Origin: Inonotus obliquus
Taxonomy: Eukaryota > Basidiomycota > Agaricomycetes > Hymenochaetales > Hymenochaetaceae
NCBI GenBank assembly: GCA_032164295.1
Contig: JAJHTX010000007.1
Location: 1,772,501-1,836,500, forward strand
Length of the DNA: 64,000 nt
Direction: 5' to 3'
The position numbers and the translations under genes are program-made. Positions 36,906 through 51,200 of the stretch are shown here, piece by piece; within the stretch, counting starts at the first letter, position 1, and each line of letters begins with the position of its first letter. The notes under the pieces were generated by a model that had not been told where the DNA came from, did not search any database, and saw only the letters and a list, made by a program, of their open reading frames with translations.

Positions 36906-38552
36906 TCATCGGGCACCCTCAACAATAGCAGGTTGGGCTTCAGCAACTGGCGCGGACTTTTCCACAACTGTTTTTTCTATCGCTGCACCTATGGCCTGTG
37001 TACGGAATGCAAGGCCACGCGTCTTCTCAATGACGTTTTGGTAAACAGGTACTGGTGGTCGGTTAATCTCGATGATGTTCTATCGGGTTGTCATCAATGT
37101 TAGAGGTTCTGTAAAGGAAAGAACATAGAAATAGAAGCTGACCTTCTCGAGATCGATTTTAGCATCGGAGCCCATTCGCGTCTCGCGGATGAGGTTAACA
37201 ATCCATTTCTCGCCTTCATCTCGTGAGAGGTTCAGGCGTTCAGACAGGTCACTAAAGCAACTGTCAGAAACGAAAATTTCAAACACTCGATAAAAAGGGG
37301 CCACTCACGCGATGTCAATCTTATGATGAATGCGGCAGTATGCTTCTGAAATGAGATACCGCGCATTATCCAAGAACTCATCCTTGAATTCTTGCAAGAA
37401 GAAATCGTTCTCGACCACTTGTACGGCAGTCGTCAACTCTCGCTGAGCAGCCTCAAAGTCGAATTCCAGATACAATTCCTTCAAGAAATTCGTAATCGGA
37501 TCGGAATATTGATACTCCTCCGTCTGGACGACTTTGACGATTTCTTTAAGTGAGTGACGAACACGGGAGGATGTCGTCCCTCCAGATGTACTGGCTTTGC
37601 GAGAGAGGACTGCGGCTGTGGCGAGGTATCGTAAGATCCAAGGGCATGCAGTTTGGATCGTGTTGAGGTATGAAGGGGCTAGGAATGTCTCGAGGAGGGA
37701 CGTTCGTCCCTGCGAGTGATTGAAGTACACGAACAGAGACCAGTGAAGAAGCCAAGTACGAGCTTGTAGTTGACTCAACATCGCACCCTCAGCAGAAATC
37801 GTCAGCGACGGGGCAGGTGTACGAGAGTCAATGATTTCGCGCAACTCGTGTAGCTGCTCGAGCGTGATATCCCATTTTCCTGTTAGGATGTCTGAGGCGA
37901 GTTTACCCCAAAGTGCGGAAAGGTTGAGATCGTTGTCCGTTGAGAGGACACGGAAATGGTAAAGATAGTCTGCAGCGCCGCTGTAGTTCCCGTATGAGTA
38001 CTGGAACTGGCCGAAGTGGTAGAGCGCGGTTATTTGCTCAAGTGTGAGCTGTTCAGAAAAAGTTTAGCACAGATGTACAAAAGTGGATTCATGAATGGAA
38101 GGGTGACGTACGTTGTAGTGGTCCTTCAAATATTGTAAATTTTGCATTTTATCCTGTCGTAGTGCTTGCGCAACATCCGGATTTTCGATCACGTCCAATA
38201 CAGCTTGCGCCTCCTGCTCTAACTGTGCGTTCGTCGAAACAGCATTTTCTCGTTTCCTCGCAAACTCTGAATGCATCCAGTTCAAAATCAAGATTTCTCA
38301 CATTAGTCACAACACGACAAGTAGGCAGTATAACACAAGCGCACCATTTGGAATCTCCTGATCAGGATGAAGTTGCTCGAACAAGGTTACGCAGTAGTCA
38401 ACCATATTTGTGCCCTTCGCAAGTTCATATTGTGCCGCACGGACTTGGTCCTCAGGGAACAAGGAAGTTTCTGTTAGATGAGCGAGAAGAGGGAAAGCAA
38501 GATGCCGGTCAAGGTAGGGAATGATCGTTTTCGTCAGATCGTATTCGGTCAT
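36906..38552 (-). CDS. Translation initiation factor eIF3 subunit e (INT6)
   Basis: PCI-domain subunit of eIF3, which binds the 40S ribosome and recruits mRNA. The start is ATG 38552, with [20 protein letters not shown] matching the very conserved eIF3e N-terminus, and the stop is 36906. It is about 455 aa in five to six exons. The helical N-terminal region continues with [20 protein letters not shown] and [20 protein letters not shown]. The middle has [15 protein letters not shown] and [16 protein letters not shown]. The PCI domain ends with [34 protein letters not shown] and [14 protein letters not shown] short Ala/Val/Glu tail follows. Length and order match the family. Confidence 0.94.
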
Positions 38553-39487
38553 TGTGGGCACAGTTTGTGTTGTGCTCAGCGCCGCCGTGTCGTTCAAGAA
38601 TCAGCAACTTGTGTTTCTTCAGTCAGAAAATTAGAGTTCGGAGAGCATGGGAATGGATTGCCTTTTTTGACTACTTAATGATTTTATTTTTTGCTTGCTA
38701 CCTGCCTAAGTTTGTCAGTGCTCACGACTTCCTAGTATACTCAAATGGACGACACATCTGTTCTTGGGGAATCTGGCGGGCGAGTAAGTAACAGCACCAG
38801 AGACTTCAACAATTTCCTGGTACAGCAGTACAGTAAAACCTGAGCCGAACTTTCGATCGCGTCAGAATAGTTATATATGTGTCTTCTATTCAATGCTTCA
38901 AATCCTATGCACGCGCGGTATACGTGCGTACTCTGTGGCGACTGGCTACTATCAAAATAACCTGCGGGTACTTCTATCTAGTGCCACATGAGCAGTACTA
39001 GCGTTCATGCGGTGGCGCATGTCTACTCTATAGGATGCAAGTACTGGCTACTGTGCTGTTAACAACTGCCAGAGAGCCACCTACCTCGGTGTCGTGTAAT
39101 GTTAACGATTCAGGTTTTATTCACGACGTCGATACCGAATGACGAAGACCTCGCATCAGCCATGTTGTTCTCAATCATCCATCCAGCGTGCCACCTCCGG
39201 AGACGTGCTTCAATGAGTCTAGCATGGACGTCCAAGTGGCCTCATATTAGGAATTCTGCACAGTCTTTACCATAAATAACCCAGGAGATACGATTTCGTC
39301 TCATATACTAAACCATACTCTGAACTTACTCCGTTATCATTGTATCTCACGTCGAACTAGTGGACGAATGAAGCTATAAAGAGTGGTCTAGGATTACTTG
39401 AGCTCTGCCCGGACCATTATACCTGCTCCTTCGAGAAGCTCACGCCTTCCAACTTCCCCGACAAGCCTCATACTCTGACAACTTACG
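38553..39487. other. Shared upstream region of divergent genes
   Basis: Between the starts of eIF3e and the second Kre9-like gene. No gene was seen. A TATAAAGA is present at about 39375. Confidence 0.5.
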
Positions 39488-40010
39488 ATGTTCTTCTCGC
39501 GCCCCTTCGCAACCGTCTTCGCAACCACGGCGTCGATATTCTCCCTTGTTAACGCCGCCCCATCTTCTCTAGAACCACGCGATGTCTGGGCGCCACAGGT
39601 ACTCTATCCCCGCGAGAACATCGTCTGGAAGACAGGGTACCGTCACAACGTCACTTGGGACACATCATCCCAACCTGAGCAAATATCCAACCCGATCGGT
39701 AGGGTGCAGCTTCGCAAGGATGGCCGGACTTTCTGTAAGCTTTGGCTCACGCCGTCGTAATCTGATCCGTATAAGTTGCTAATTGGAACAATCACAGCTG
39801 CCCCTCTTGCAGAAGGCTTCGAGCTCACCGATGGCCGCGTGGAAATAACCGTGCCAGACGTTACTCCCGGTTGTGGATACCAGATTGTCCGTGAGTGCAT
39901 GGTGTAGTCCATGTGGCGAAGTTCTATCGTTAACATATCTTGAATTTGAAGTCTTTGGAAATTCTGGAAACTTCAGTCCTGGATTTATCATTGCTACCGA
40001 AGGTGACTGA
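39488..40010 (+). CDS. Small secreted Kre9/Knh1-like protein, copy 2
   Basis: Paralogue of the protein at 21967-22552. Three exons (39488-39734, 39798-39890, 39952-40010) give 132 aa. The signal peptide runs over about 23 residues, ending near SLVNAAP. Conserved blocks are RDVWAPQVLYPREN, WKTGYRHNVTWDT, QLRKDGRTF, GRVEITVPDVTPGCGYQIVL and GNSGNFSPGFII. Both introns interrupt the same codons in the same phase as in copy 1, so the genes arose by duplication of a spliced-intron-bearing ancestor rather than by retrotransposition. A Cys replaces Phe in PGCGY. No GPI signal or Ser/Thr tail is visible. Confidence 0.84.
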
Positions 40011-43000
40011 CGATTAACGGGAGCACTGTATAACAACCCTACGATTGGACATACTAATCTGGACCTTCTCAAAACGGTAACGGTGAATAAACGACCGACA
40101 CAGGTCTAACGCCTTCTTGTTCTCCTTCATGCATTTATGATTGTCATAACCGGGCTTTTCTCCTTATCCTAATGTAACTTATATTGTTGAATGATTCTCT
40201 AGACGACTGCTGACCTTTTTCACCTTCTTTCGACTTTTCGCGTCTTGACTTCGTTGCTGTAATCAAGAAAAAGTAGTACATAAACAGTGTCGATCGTGTG
40301 CATGGCCCGGTTAGCATCGTGGTGCAGAAATGAAATGTACGACAGTGTTTCTGAATTTCGTGCACCAATCAGGGTGACGTCACGTGCGAAGTCCAAACAA
40401 CACGCCAACAAATCACAACATCACGAGCATGTCGTATCCTTCCTTGATTTCTTTCCAGTACCAACACTCCCTCTTCACGAATGTCCACGGCGGTGGGAAC
40501 GTCTCGGAAGTATGCGTCTTACTCAACCCGATGGTCGGCTTCGACCTGCTTTTCTCTGGAATGCTTCTCCTTGCTCTAGTACGAGGCAAACTCTAACGCC
40601 GACACAGCCACCAACGGGCCACCGAGCAGAGGTTATAAAAGGACGGCTCCTTTCGTGATTCATTCTTCTTCTTCCAACCACCATGTATGATCAGATACCC
40701 GTGTCCATGCGCTGGTGCATTCGACATATCGTCGTCTTGCGACGCCACTCGACTGCTGTGCTATCATCCACAATGCATGTCTACGTATATGCGTCATTCT
40801 CCGCACAACCATTTAGTGGCTAGACCGTCTTCATTCCGTTGAAATACTATCGGGTGTGTCTCGCTCCACTCATAGTCACCATTTCACCCTACTACATCTG
40901 GATTCCTTGGTACAAGGCAATCGTAAGTAAGCAACTTTGTCGAACAAGCAACGATAACACAACTAGCATAACGATCAGACACGGCAGCAGGCGCTGGAAC
41001 TTCGCCGTGTCTCCCCTCTGCCCCGCGCGGAATTAGTCGTATCTGCTGTGCAGAACACACAGAAGTAAGCCGCAAGGCGCGCAGGGTGTACTGAGCCCGA
41101 GCACAGCTTACCCTTTCCTCGGTTGAACAGAGATGTCTAAGCCACTGAACTCCAGACAGGCTCTTGAGCTTGTCCTCGAGGAGTGTGAAGCGGGAAGGCC
41201 GTCGAGCAATCGAAAGTGTCAATCTGGTCGCCGATTTCCGTGCCTCTTTAGGGCCACATTGAAGAAACGGGAAAACATCACTAAAGCAGACTGCTTGCGT
41301 CGAACTACCAGTGAACCGACGAGCTCTCGTAGCATCGCGCCTTGATTTGAAGCTGTGGGACCAGCTTGGGACCGTCCTGGGCAACCTAGACGGTCGCAAG
41401 CAGGACCTGCACGTGGAGGGTCAGGTGTCGGTACGTGCTGGATATGTAGAGCCACTCGGCTTTCCCTATACTGGTCCATGTCTGCAGGAGAACCGCAACC
41501 ATCATTCATCCACGGAGCGGTTCACGAATGGCCGATGGTACCGTATTAGCGGACGGAATTGACCCAGAGCAGGGTCACACGGATTGGAACCAAACTCAAC
41601 CTAAGAATAATCAGAAACTTGGACCGACCACTTTCGGGCCACTTATTACCTATCCGCAAACGGCAAGGATAGATATTTTATCCCCTGAGGCCCCAAATAT
41701 TCGCTCTATCCGCCGCCTTCCACCGGCACAACACTCGGTGAGCAATGGATATGTCACCATCAATGTGTCGCGATCTAGCCGCGAACTATCGCCAAAGAGT
41801 GAAATACGCAAAAGCATACAGCGTTACTAGAAGGTTGCCTTTGACGCAGGAACAAAAACGATCCGATCCTCAGTTGCTCAGATGAATTCCTAGGTGACCC
41901 CATTATTCGTCTCTCGCTCAACTTTGGCCTCATGTTTCCTCGGTCGGGCACCAAACACTGGATGCTTTTCTCCCATCGATCGGTTACTTACGTAGTAATC
42001 AGGCGCATACAGATTCCCGATATATGCGCATTCTACTTATGTGTGGGACTTCACACGGGGGGCAGATGAATGAAAGTGGCAGGCTGGAGTACAAGACCCC
42101 GAGATGGACGAAACGAAGACCGGGAAAGGGAATACCATTTCGGATTGTGGTCGGATCCCTCAGGAAACGGACATCTCGAGATTTCAGATTTCGACATATA
42201 AAGGTTATCATGGAGACGATCCACGCTAATCTCTGTAAGTTAATTTACGATGAAACAAATTCAAGCTTTCCGAGAGGTTATAATTTCCGTCTCACTCAGC
42301 TCAGACACAGAAGAGACCGAAAATGCTAGCAATTAAAGCCTCTGAAACATGAATATTATAAATTATGTTTCAATTGGCTTCTACCGGCGGCCCGCAAGGA
42401 GACAAATACCGATTACACCGTGGGGGGTTTACGAAAACAAAGGAAGAAAAGAAGCGAGTCTGCTACGGTACAGTGGGATAGCACGTCCAACAGATGTACG
42501 CGTGGAGGGAGGGAGGAGTAAGCGGACGCTGCCGCGACACACTTGGAAAACTTCGTCTTCTTGTGATGGTGATGGGAATGGTTTGGTAGAAAAGAGTTGA
42601 AGCGACAGTGGCAGTTAATATCAAGGTAATGTGGCGCGTATCTAGGATACGAAATTACATTGAAACCTAGTGAACGGATCTTTCGTTCGCGCATCTTGAC
42701 TGCGGGCGACGAAGCTTGGTGTCAGATCTATTTTTGCCTTGGTTATGTATTAGCACTGTTGTATCATCGGAGGCCGGCAACTATGTATGCAGTTATTGGG
42801 ACGAGGAGAATCAGAAGTGCTAGATAGAACAGGACCAGACTAAGAAGAGTTATTTCCACCTTGTATTCACGCCTATTCAATCATATGTGTGTGTGTTTAT
42901 CTGACATCCCAAGAAGCTATAGTCGAGGAAGACCAAGCAAGTAAATTTGAATGTAAATGAGTGTTGTGTGCGTTTGTCGAGGAGGTCGGATGTTACGTAC

Positions 43001-45292
43001 TTACTTCATCATGATGTATATATTCCCGTTATGCGTATCTAGGGGATATCTCGGTTGATGTGTTGGTAGGGATTGTCTGATCGATTTCGTGGGATCGTCA
43101 TAGGGAAATATAGATCAGTGAAAGATGAACGCTCAACTTGTATGGCGATGTGCTGCTGCAGTAGAGTACAATATAACCTTGAGAGGAAGAGACTTTATGT
43201 ATGATGCCTATAACAGACGGATCGGAGTAGCTTCTGTTCTACTCGGTTCGTATGAAAGCTTTGGATGCGGATAGATGTGCAAAGTATCCTTTCGTGGCTG
43301 CGGAAATGTGAAGGAAATGAATAAAATTATGTGACTCGGGTCTTGCGGGAAAGCTGTGAGGATACTCCGTTCGAAAGTGGAGAGGATCCAACATCCCTAT
43401 TCTCGTGGGTTGGAGGGGGATTCACACAGCTTAGTGACTCTTGAACTTCTGCTCGCTCGGTTTTGGTTCTTGAGCTTCTCAGTCCCAGACCTACTCAGTC
43501 ATCTGTAATCAACGTTAGCATCCTCACTTATTCGATGGAAAGATCAGTTTGGACGGGCGGGGGAAAGTCACGTCGCTGAAGTAAGACAAAGGGAAAAAGA
43601 GACAGAGACAAAGAGACAGAGTATGAAAGATCCGTTCGTTCAGCGTTATTGTCTCACTCTGATTCCGCGCGTACAACGTATCTGATCTGCACTGTCTTCT
43701 GTCCTGTGTGTGTCTGGAACTCGCGCTATCACCGAGGGCAGGGCAGGGCGGGCGCGGGAGAAGCTTTCGCGGAAAAGAGTGTCCAGAAGAATCCGTCAGA
43801 GGATCCGTTCCGTCCAGGCCAGGCAAAGGAAGGCCGTTTTCGGATTCAGAAGCTCCAGAGTCGGGAGTGGAGAACCGTCAAGAACTGATTAAGCCATTTG
43901 ACCGATAGACCGATAGACCAGACCAATCGCAGTGAAGAACGCTCTTTCATATGACGATGAAAGAAGATCAAGGGACGTACCTGGGTTGTTGTTGCCGCGC
44001 GTAATCTCCTCACTTCGCGGATATTAAGTTGAGGGGGAAGGGGGGGTACTTCAAAGAAAGAGGATGCCACGCTTCGAAGCGCCGTCTTGAACTCGGCGAA
44101 TTCAGCGGATTGAGAGTGGAGTTATTCTTGTTTGACGAATGGTAATGAAATCGTCTTTCGGAGGAAAGGGATTTCCTTTGGCATGTTGAATCTCTATCGG
44201 ATTGTACAATTGTTACGGTGAACTAGAAGCGTGTTGATTCGGAGCCGGAGGCATGTACCAGTGAGGGAGATGTTCTTGCCAAGGTCAAGTAGAGAAGACG
44301 TAAGAGCAACGGAATTCCCCGTAATAAGCAGGTCGAGGGTCGCGGATATCGGATGGATGTCAAGGGTCGTCAAGAGAACTTCAGTATTCAAGTCTCAGGA
44401 TTGGAAGGAGGATGCCACTCACCTAATGGTTTATGGACGATCAGGAGAACATGATCGACTGATTTACTTCGAGGATAGTACAATCTCCAAAGTGCTATCT
44501 TCCTTTTTATCTCTTGCACCTTCAGGATTCGGATCTTCCCTGATCTCTTGGATTCGGAATACGGAGAAGAAAAGCGTTGAAAAGACTTGAAAAGATGGGA
44601 AATACGGGGCTGACCTTCTGTAAACGTAAGAATGTCTAGACTACGTCGGAGGTGGATACCGAGCCGACGAATTGGCACCGATAGAATTTGCTCGTGGAAT
44701 AAAATTCGCTCTCTCCCCCGAAAAAAAATGAGCGCCCCGATCTTGGTGGGTGAACTGACTGGGCGAGGCCACGTGACGTGCTTTCGAGAGAGCGAAGTGA
44801 AGAAGACGGTGAAGGCTTCAGAGCGGCAAAGGCGAACTGACGGAGGCAACAGCATAGCACAGGGGTGAATCCATCTTCACGAGAGGATGGTGAGGCTAAC
44901 GAATGGAAGTAGATCTGAACATGGACTAGAGGACATGAGGTAGACTCGCGTGTGGCACGCTAGGGTTCGAGTAAGATCAAGAATGGAGAGTCGAGGCGAG
45001 AATAAAACTGGTTGACAGAAAATGTATGGGTGTATCGATGCAATTGCATAGAGGGTGAATCTTTTGAGGATTACATTGAAATGATGTACAGGACAAGAAC
45101 GCGGAGGAAGTTGAGCACGCGACATCGACCGAGTTTCCCTTTCCACCACCTCCGCTTTCTCCCCATCCGCGCCTTCCTCTTTCCTCATCTCATACACCGA
45201 CGAACCGCTCCTCTCGGCTGCACAAACAATCATTCTGAGCACATCATCGGCAGTTTTACGGATCCGTCTGCTTAAATTTACTACTATCAATC
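40011..45292. other. Long gene-poor region with repeat remnants
   Basis: About 5.3 kb with no gene I can support, the largest gap in the window. It includes copy B of the dispersed repeat (about 41330-41490), a TATA box at about 40632 followed by a 47-codon ORF at 40684 with no resemblance, and many short overlapping frames. The rest may be decayed repeats plus the 5' region of the RA-PH gene. Confidence 0.45.
41330..41490 (-). repeat. Dispersed repeat, copy B
   Basis: Reverse-complement partner of 31190-31345; 41334-41365 is a perfect 32-base match. On the minus strand this copy stays open in the frame that encodes PPRAGPACDRLGCPG and QAGPTASNQGAMLREL, while copy A has a stop in that frame. 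No terminal repeats or target duplication could be defined. Confidence 0.7.
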
Positions 45293-48200
45293 ATGATCCT
45301 CTCTCCTGACCGCCTACACGCCGCTCAGTTCTCCCACACTTCCGGCTCCAGCGCTGCCACTCCCTCCAACACTACTATAGATCACAGCGACGCATCTCAG
45401 CCGCTTCCGGTCTCGCATAATTGCGAATTACACGAGTCCAAGGGCGATCTTGTATTCTCACATCCTCCTCAGTCTTTGCTTCTTGACGGCCGTCTTCATC
45501 CCACCAGCTCTCAGGAGCCTCAAGAGCAGAAACGCGTTTTAACCTCTGCTCCCGCGAGACAACGCGCTCCGCCCCCGCCATCTCTAAAGCTAAAGATTCC
45601 TGAGCTCCCTCGAGAGAGGAGCGAGTGGCACATAGCGTCGCAATCTCCTGACGGAACCTCTGCCACGCATATCCACTCTGATTACTCAGGTGTTGGCGCT
45701 GGCTACTTCTCCGTGAGTACCGAGTACGCTATTTTAAACGTGACATTTTCTGCCGAATTTGTGTGTGTAGGCGGGGACGCTGTGACTCGTGCCTTGATGA
45801 CGGATTTGCCTTTTGCCGTTGACTGTTTGGCAGCGGCGCCATCGCTTACCCTCATGTTTAACAAATAATAAATATTTTGCCTTCATTATTCGGCGCAACT
45901 GATCACCGTGCCTTGACAGCCACTACAGTCTCCGGACCCATCTCCAACTACTCCAGTACCACCTTCCCAGGCGTCGTCTATTCCCTTTGCGAAGAAGGCG
46001 CGTTTACGTGCTCGGAGTGTCGCCAACGGGGATCTCTCGAAGCTACTAGCTAGCAGCAAGAATCGCGTAGGACAAAAGATGGTGAAGGAGCGCCGTTCAT
46101 TACAGTCGCTCCTCGTGACTTCCTTCCTGCACTCCTTGCAGTCTCAATCGACGCCACTTAATGGGACACCAGGATCTCGAACGGAAGCGCATTCCGCATC
46201 GACACAAAGCGTGTCTTCCAGCACTATGGGAAATTCGGACGCGACATCCGCCGGCGCTGGGAATGACGCTAGAAGCGAGGCGAGGCGTTCGTTCTACGGT
46301 CGAAGGCGATCACACACATATTCTGGACGAGAGAACAATATAACTAGTCCTAGCTTGGTCTCGAGCGTAACCCGAATGCCCCCGATGCCCGAACAGTATT
46401 CTCCTACATCCTCTGGTCCTCCTCCCCCGACAGGCCGCGAGTCTCCTTCGTCGTATTTGCTAGATGACGACCCTTTCGCGGTTTCTCCTGCCATGGTGGT
46501 ACCATATGGCAATTCGCCAATACACTCTCCCGGATACACGCCGATGCATTCTCCGACACATTCCTTTATTCATTCCCCGTCGACTGTTTCCTTGAGCTCG
46601 GCGGACAGTCCCAGTATGCCAGGAACGCCAATATTCCACTCGTTTAGCTTGGTTCCCGAAGAAAGAGAAGAACCGGTCCCGCCAACATCTGCCGCGAATT
46701 CTTCCACATCGGTTGTTACAGCTACACCTCGGGTTCCATCCCCGCCTCCGCCAACGCCTTCGTCTCCACTAAACCCAAATCCAGCTTCAGGTGTAATATC
46801 AAACGAAAGGGCGAAGTCAAGAGACCAAATGCTGCGCTCACTCTCCACGACCCTGTCGACGACAGTCTCTCCGTCGGCTTCTCCCTCTTCCGCATCTCCG
46901 TCGGTTTCCCAACCTTCGACGTTTCCTCAACCGCCTCCGTCGCGGGCACGTCCGGCACACATGCGTCCAGCTTTTGCGGCTAGACCGTCGCTACCCTCTT
47001 TGTCGACTCTTTCGCGAATGGGTGTTGCTGCGGGGGAGCTTGCCAGCTCTCTGCGTGGTAAGAAGCGACGCGGAAAAGTTGGCGCAGGCTTGCCGGCGGA
47101 GCCATGGAATTTGCCAACACCCGAGGAACAGATTGCAGGACCTCATGAGGAGGAGGATCCAATACAAGGGGACATAGCGGGAGAGAACAGTCATGTAGAG
47201 TGCCAAAGGAGCAAGGTCGAAAAAGAAGAAAGCCAAAAGACGGTGGCACAAATCTGGATGGATCTTAGTACGTCGGAAATTTCTTGTAGGTTTATGTCGT
47301 TTAGCCTTTCCGTCTGAGTTCTGAAGTTATTCGGTTCTAGGTCCGTCTAAGCGCAACCCCCAAGACATCCCTGCTCACGAAGCAGTTGAAACGTCGAAGA
47401 ATGTTCCAACTAGTCACTTAGACTCGGCACAGGAGTCACTGCCGTCCTCGAATTTTAATGATGTTTCCTCAGACGATGCAGAGAATGTGGGAGTGCGGGC
47501 TTCTGTGAATGGCCGAGTGCCCGACGGGGATAACGATGCATCAGGGGCCACGATTGCGAGTCCCGGGAAGTCAGAACTAAAGGAGAGTGAGAGTACTCTT
47601 GAGATTACTACTGAGAACGATGACGGTAATGAGAAGATTGAGGGTGACGCTGGGAATGCGCATGGGGAAGAAGGAATATCGATTGATGCGGAACACACAT
47701 ATATGACGACGCCTCTTCCCTTAGCAGAGACATCTGAAGATGCGAATGGGGAAAGCGTAGGCGCATCAACCATGGTAGCAACTACACCGGATGACATACC
47801 ACTTTCGGAGCGGCGTGAGGACAAACACACGGAACAAGGCGCAGATCAATATATGGACCAACCTCGCGAAGACGACAAATCATTGAAGGTTGAACTTGCT
47901 GGAGATGACTACGATTATGGTGGGGATTTGCACCGTTTGGCGGTCCCCGATGCCGAATCGGATCCAGCGTTAGCAAAGGTTGGGTCGTGTACCATAGCGA
48001 TTCCCAGACGCGCTAGTGCCATTCCCAGACACGTCCTACGTGCACATACACCTTATCCTTTCTCTGCCCCACGCTGCGAGTCTCCTTCATCCACAAACGC
48101 GTCGTGGTCTCCACAGAGCTCTATCGAGGACTTCGGTGTTTTGCTGTCATCGTCGCCTGCATTTCGCGGAGATCAGCGTCCCGATTCCTTGACACTTGAT

Positions 48201-51200
48201 CCTGGACTGCCGGAAGCATCGTCGTCGTCCGCGCCGTTGCCATCGTCAGTGTCGTGTGATCCGGCGACTGAGGCGACAACAGAAACGGGATCTGATATTG
48301 ATTTTCGTAGTACTGACGACATTGCGTTTGTACCCGAGTCCGAACTACCTGCCGGGTCTCCTACTTCTAATTACGCCACATCCCCGTGCTCAACTTTGCC
48401 ATCCCAAGAATCATCGTGTCTTTCTTCCCCACTTGCTAGTCGATCTGACTTTGGTTGTCCAGACCGCTCGGCATCATCTTCCTCCATACGTGAGGACGAT
48501 TCGCGATTCGCGTTCAGGACCTCCTTCAGGGACCGTTCTTTGTCCCCACAGCACGCAGGAGATCGCCCGGGACACTACCTTGACGATTACGATCACGGAG
48601 TCGAACACGAGCGATACTACGAGTACACACCGGAGGACGAAGACGACAGCTCAATGCTGCCACCACTGTCTACTCTTCCGGAAGAAGACCCTGTCTTCAC
48701 ATTGTCGCCTTCGCGCTCACAAGAGCGATATGAGCCAGGCGAGTACGCGTCCCTAGCGTCCCGCTCATTAAGCAGGAAGGCTTCCGTCGCCACGATGGCA
48801 TCGATCTTCTCCATGAGGTCCGGCAGCTCTGGCTGCACGTCGCAGATTTCGACCAGTTTTTCACGGAACCATTCACCAGCAGCCTCCTTATCTTCGACGC
48901 TCCCTATCTCAAGCTCACAGACTGGTTCGATTAATGGTCGACGTGTATATGGATCGACCTCTGGTCCTGTAGATTCTGCTAGAGGACTTGCCCCGAACTC
49001 GAGCGTCTCGTCGCTTCATTCCAAGTCTTCCGTGGATTTACGGGGTCTGGCAAATAGTCGTCGGCAAGGAAGTCAGGGTAGTGGAACATCAATTCTCACG
49101 CACTCGTCGGCGCAGACGAAGTATGATCCTCATGTCGATCTGCAAGGTTACAAGAAATCGAGCGCGGAGGACCTTAGCTCTGGCTTGCGTGTGTACGCTG
49201 GAAATCCGTACGCCGCTGCTGTTCAGGCTGAGCTTGAGGGGAAGACGAGCAAATATGTTCCGAGCACTGCAAGGTACGGAGATGACGAACTCTCACTTGA
49301 TATGAAGCATGAGGATGTGGCACCCGCATTGGAGGCTGTTATATCGGGGTGGACTGCGAAAGCGTCCGGTGTGGATGCGGTTGAGCCTGGTTCATCAGCG
49401 GGGACACTTCGGCCTTCAACGGAGCAGCAAGAACCATTCCGCATAGGTTCTCGGTCTCCGTCACTCGCTAAGCCAAGGACAGGACAATGGAACGATCCAG
49501 CTTCGATGACGGTGCGTGGACATGCGAATGGTTACAATTACTCTAGTGGCCGAGGTGGAGCAGGAAAGGATTGGGGAGGGGCAGGAGGTGGATATGGGAA
49601 TGGCCACTACGGACAGGGAATTGGTAGCTCAGGAAGTGACGAGAGTGGTAATCATGGCGGACCTCCAGGCGCTGGGCGACATGGACGGGGAAACAACCGG
49701 GATGATGACGAAGAGAAGTACAATCGAAGGCCATCAGCAAGTAGCCATACAACTTCGTCAACAGAGTCGGAAACCGATTCTGAGAGCGATTCTGATTCAG
49801 ACTTGTATGGAGAGCAAAGCCCTAGTGTTGTCCAAACGTCTCCTATGCAATCTTCGTCCCTTGGACATCATGCACCTATACAGGGTCAGGAAGTACCCGA
49901 TGCACCTATCTTTAGCCAGCTCAGGAAGGGTCGCAAAGGGATATTCACACCGCCGGCCGCCGGGGGTAAGGGACAAGCGCGGGCAACAGAGGACGATGAC
50001 GTTCCGCTTGCGCAGCGCATCCCCGGTGCATTGCAAGCTCAGAAGTCTATTCGCCAACAGGTAAAAAGTGAGCACGAACGACGACGACGCGAACGCTCCG
50101 CGGCTCCTTCTACGCGTTCCTCTCGCGCACCCGAGGGTACTATCTCGCCACCCCCACAGCACGTACCTGGGTCGAGCCAGAATGATCGAGGTCGTACTCT
50201 TACTGCTCGTATACCAAGGACAGCACCGCTCGGAATGGTAACAATGTCGAGCAGTCAAGAGGCGGCTATGACAGCTCAACGCTTGATGCAACCGCATCAC
50301 GCTACCCATGCTGTGCATCGTCAGCGCGCGAAGACGTTGAGCGGTGCGGATGGAGTTCCACCAGATGTTCTTACACAGCGGCTACTGAAAGTGCAGGCAC
50401 GTGGACAAGACACCCAGATGTTGGTCCAGCGAACATCAGCAGCGTCATCAGCGCAACCGCAGACACCTGCACTTGCCAACGCGGATTTTCCTGCTTCAGA
50501 TCATATGTTAGATAAGATGCGTAGAAGGCCAAGCTCGCCTACGACTGGATCCAATCCTATTCAACAGCGCGCTTCAGATGCACCGGGACCTGCGCGGACC
50601 CTACGCCCCATGAAATCCTTCCACGGTGTGTCGCGTGAACCCTCCTCAACCACGCCGGTTCCACCCCCTGCTCCTCCCATACCAGCGGCTCCTACCCGTC
50701 GCCGTTCACCATCAAAAGCACGACCGCCCGCAGAGGTAGATAGTGCACCTGGTGGGTTGATGAGGAATAAATCGCTCAAGGGTACCCGGCCAACAACAGA
50801 TAAGAATGCCAGGAGGAGCGAAGAAGAAGCGCATATGCTCTCTGCGCATCATCCGCACTCACATGCCCATGTGGTGCCTCCTGTACCTGCATTTTCTCGA
50901 GGTCCATCTCCTCCTGCTCCCGTGACTCGACATGCTGTTTCTCAGACACGTATATTCATCAACGATATGCAGCACTTCAATGTCGTTGCAACAAGTTTGG
51001 ATACGAGCGCAAAGGATGTGCTTGATATGTTGCGACAGCAGGGTGACTTGCGTGGTGAGGAGCGTAAGTCAATCAGTTGGATGCTATATGAGATGTGTCA
51101 GGATTTTGGAATGGGTAAGTACATGCACCGCCTTGCTATTTACCTAATGAGCACAAATTAATCACTATGAATAGAGCGACCCGTGAGGACTTTTGAGCTC

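Noticed and set aside
40632..40830. TATA box followed by a 47-codon ORF at 40684
   Set aside because: No CaaX end, no signal peptide and no similarity to the pheromone precursor or other families.
48196..50318. Several frames of 100-186 codons opposite or alongside the RA-PH gene
   Set aside because: They lie inside one 3.8 kb exon and reflect its biased codons; none has recognisable features or splice logic.
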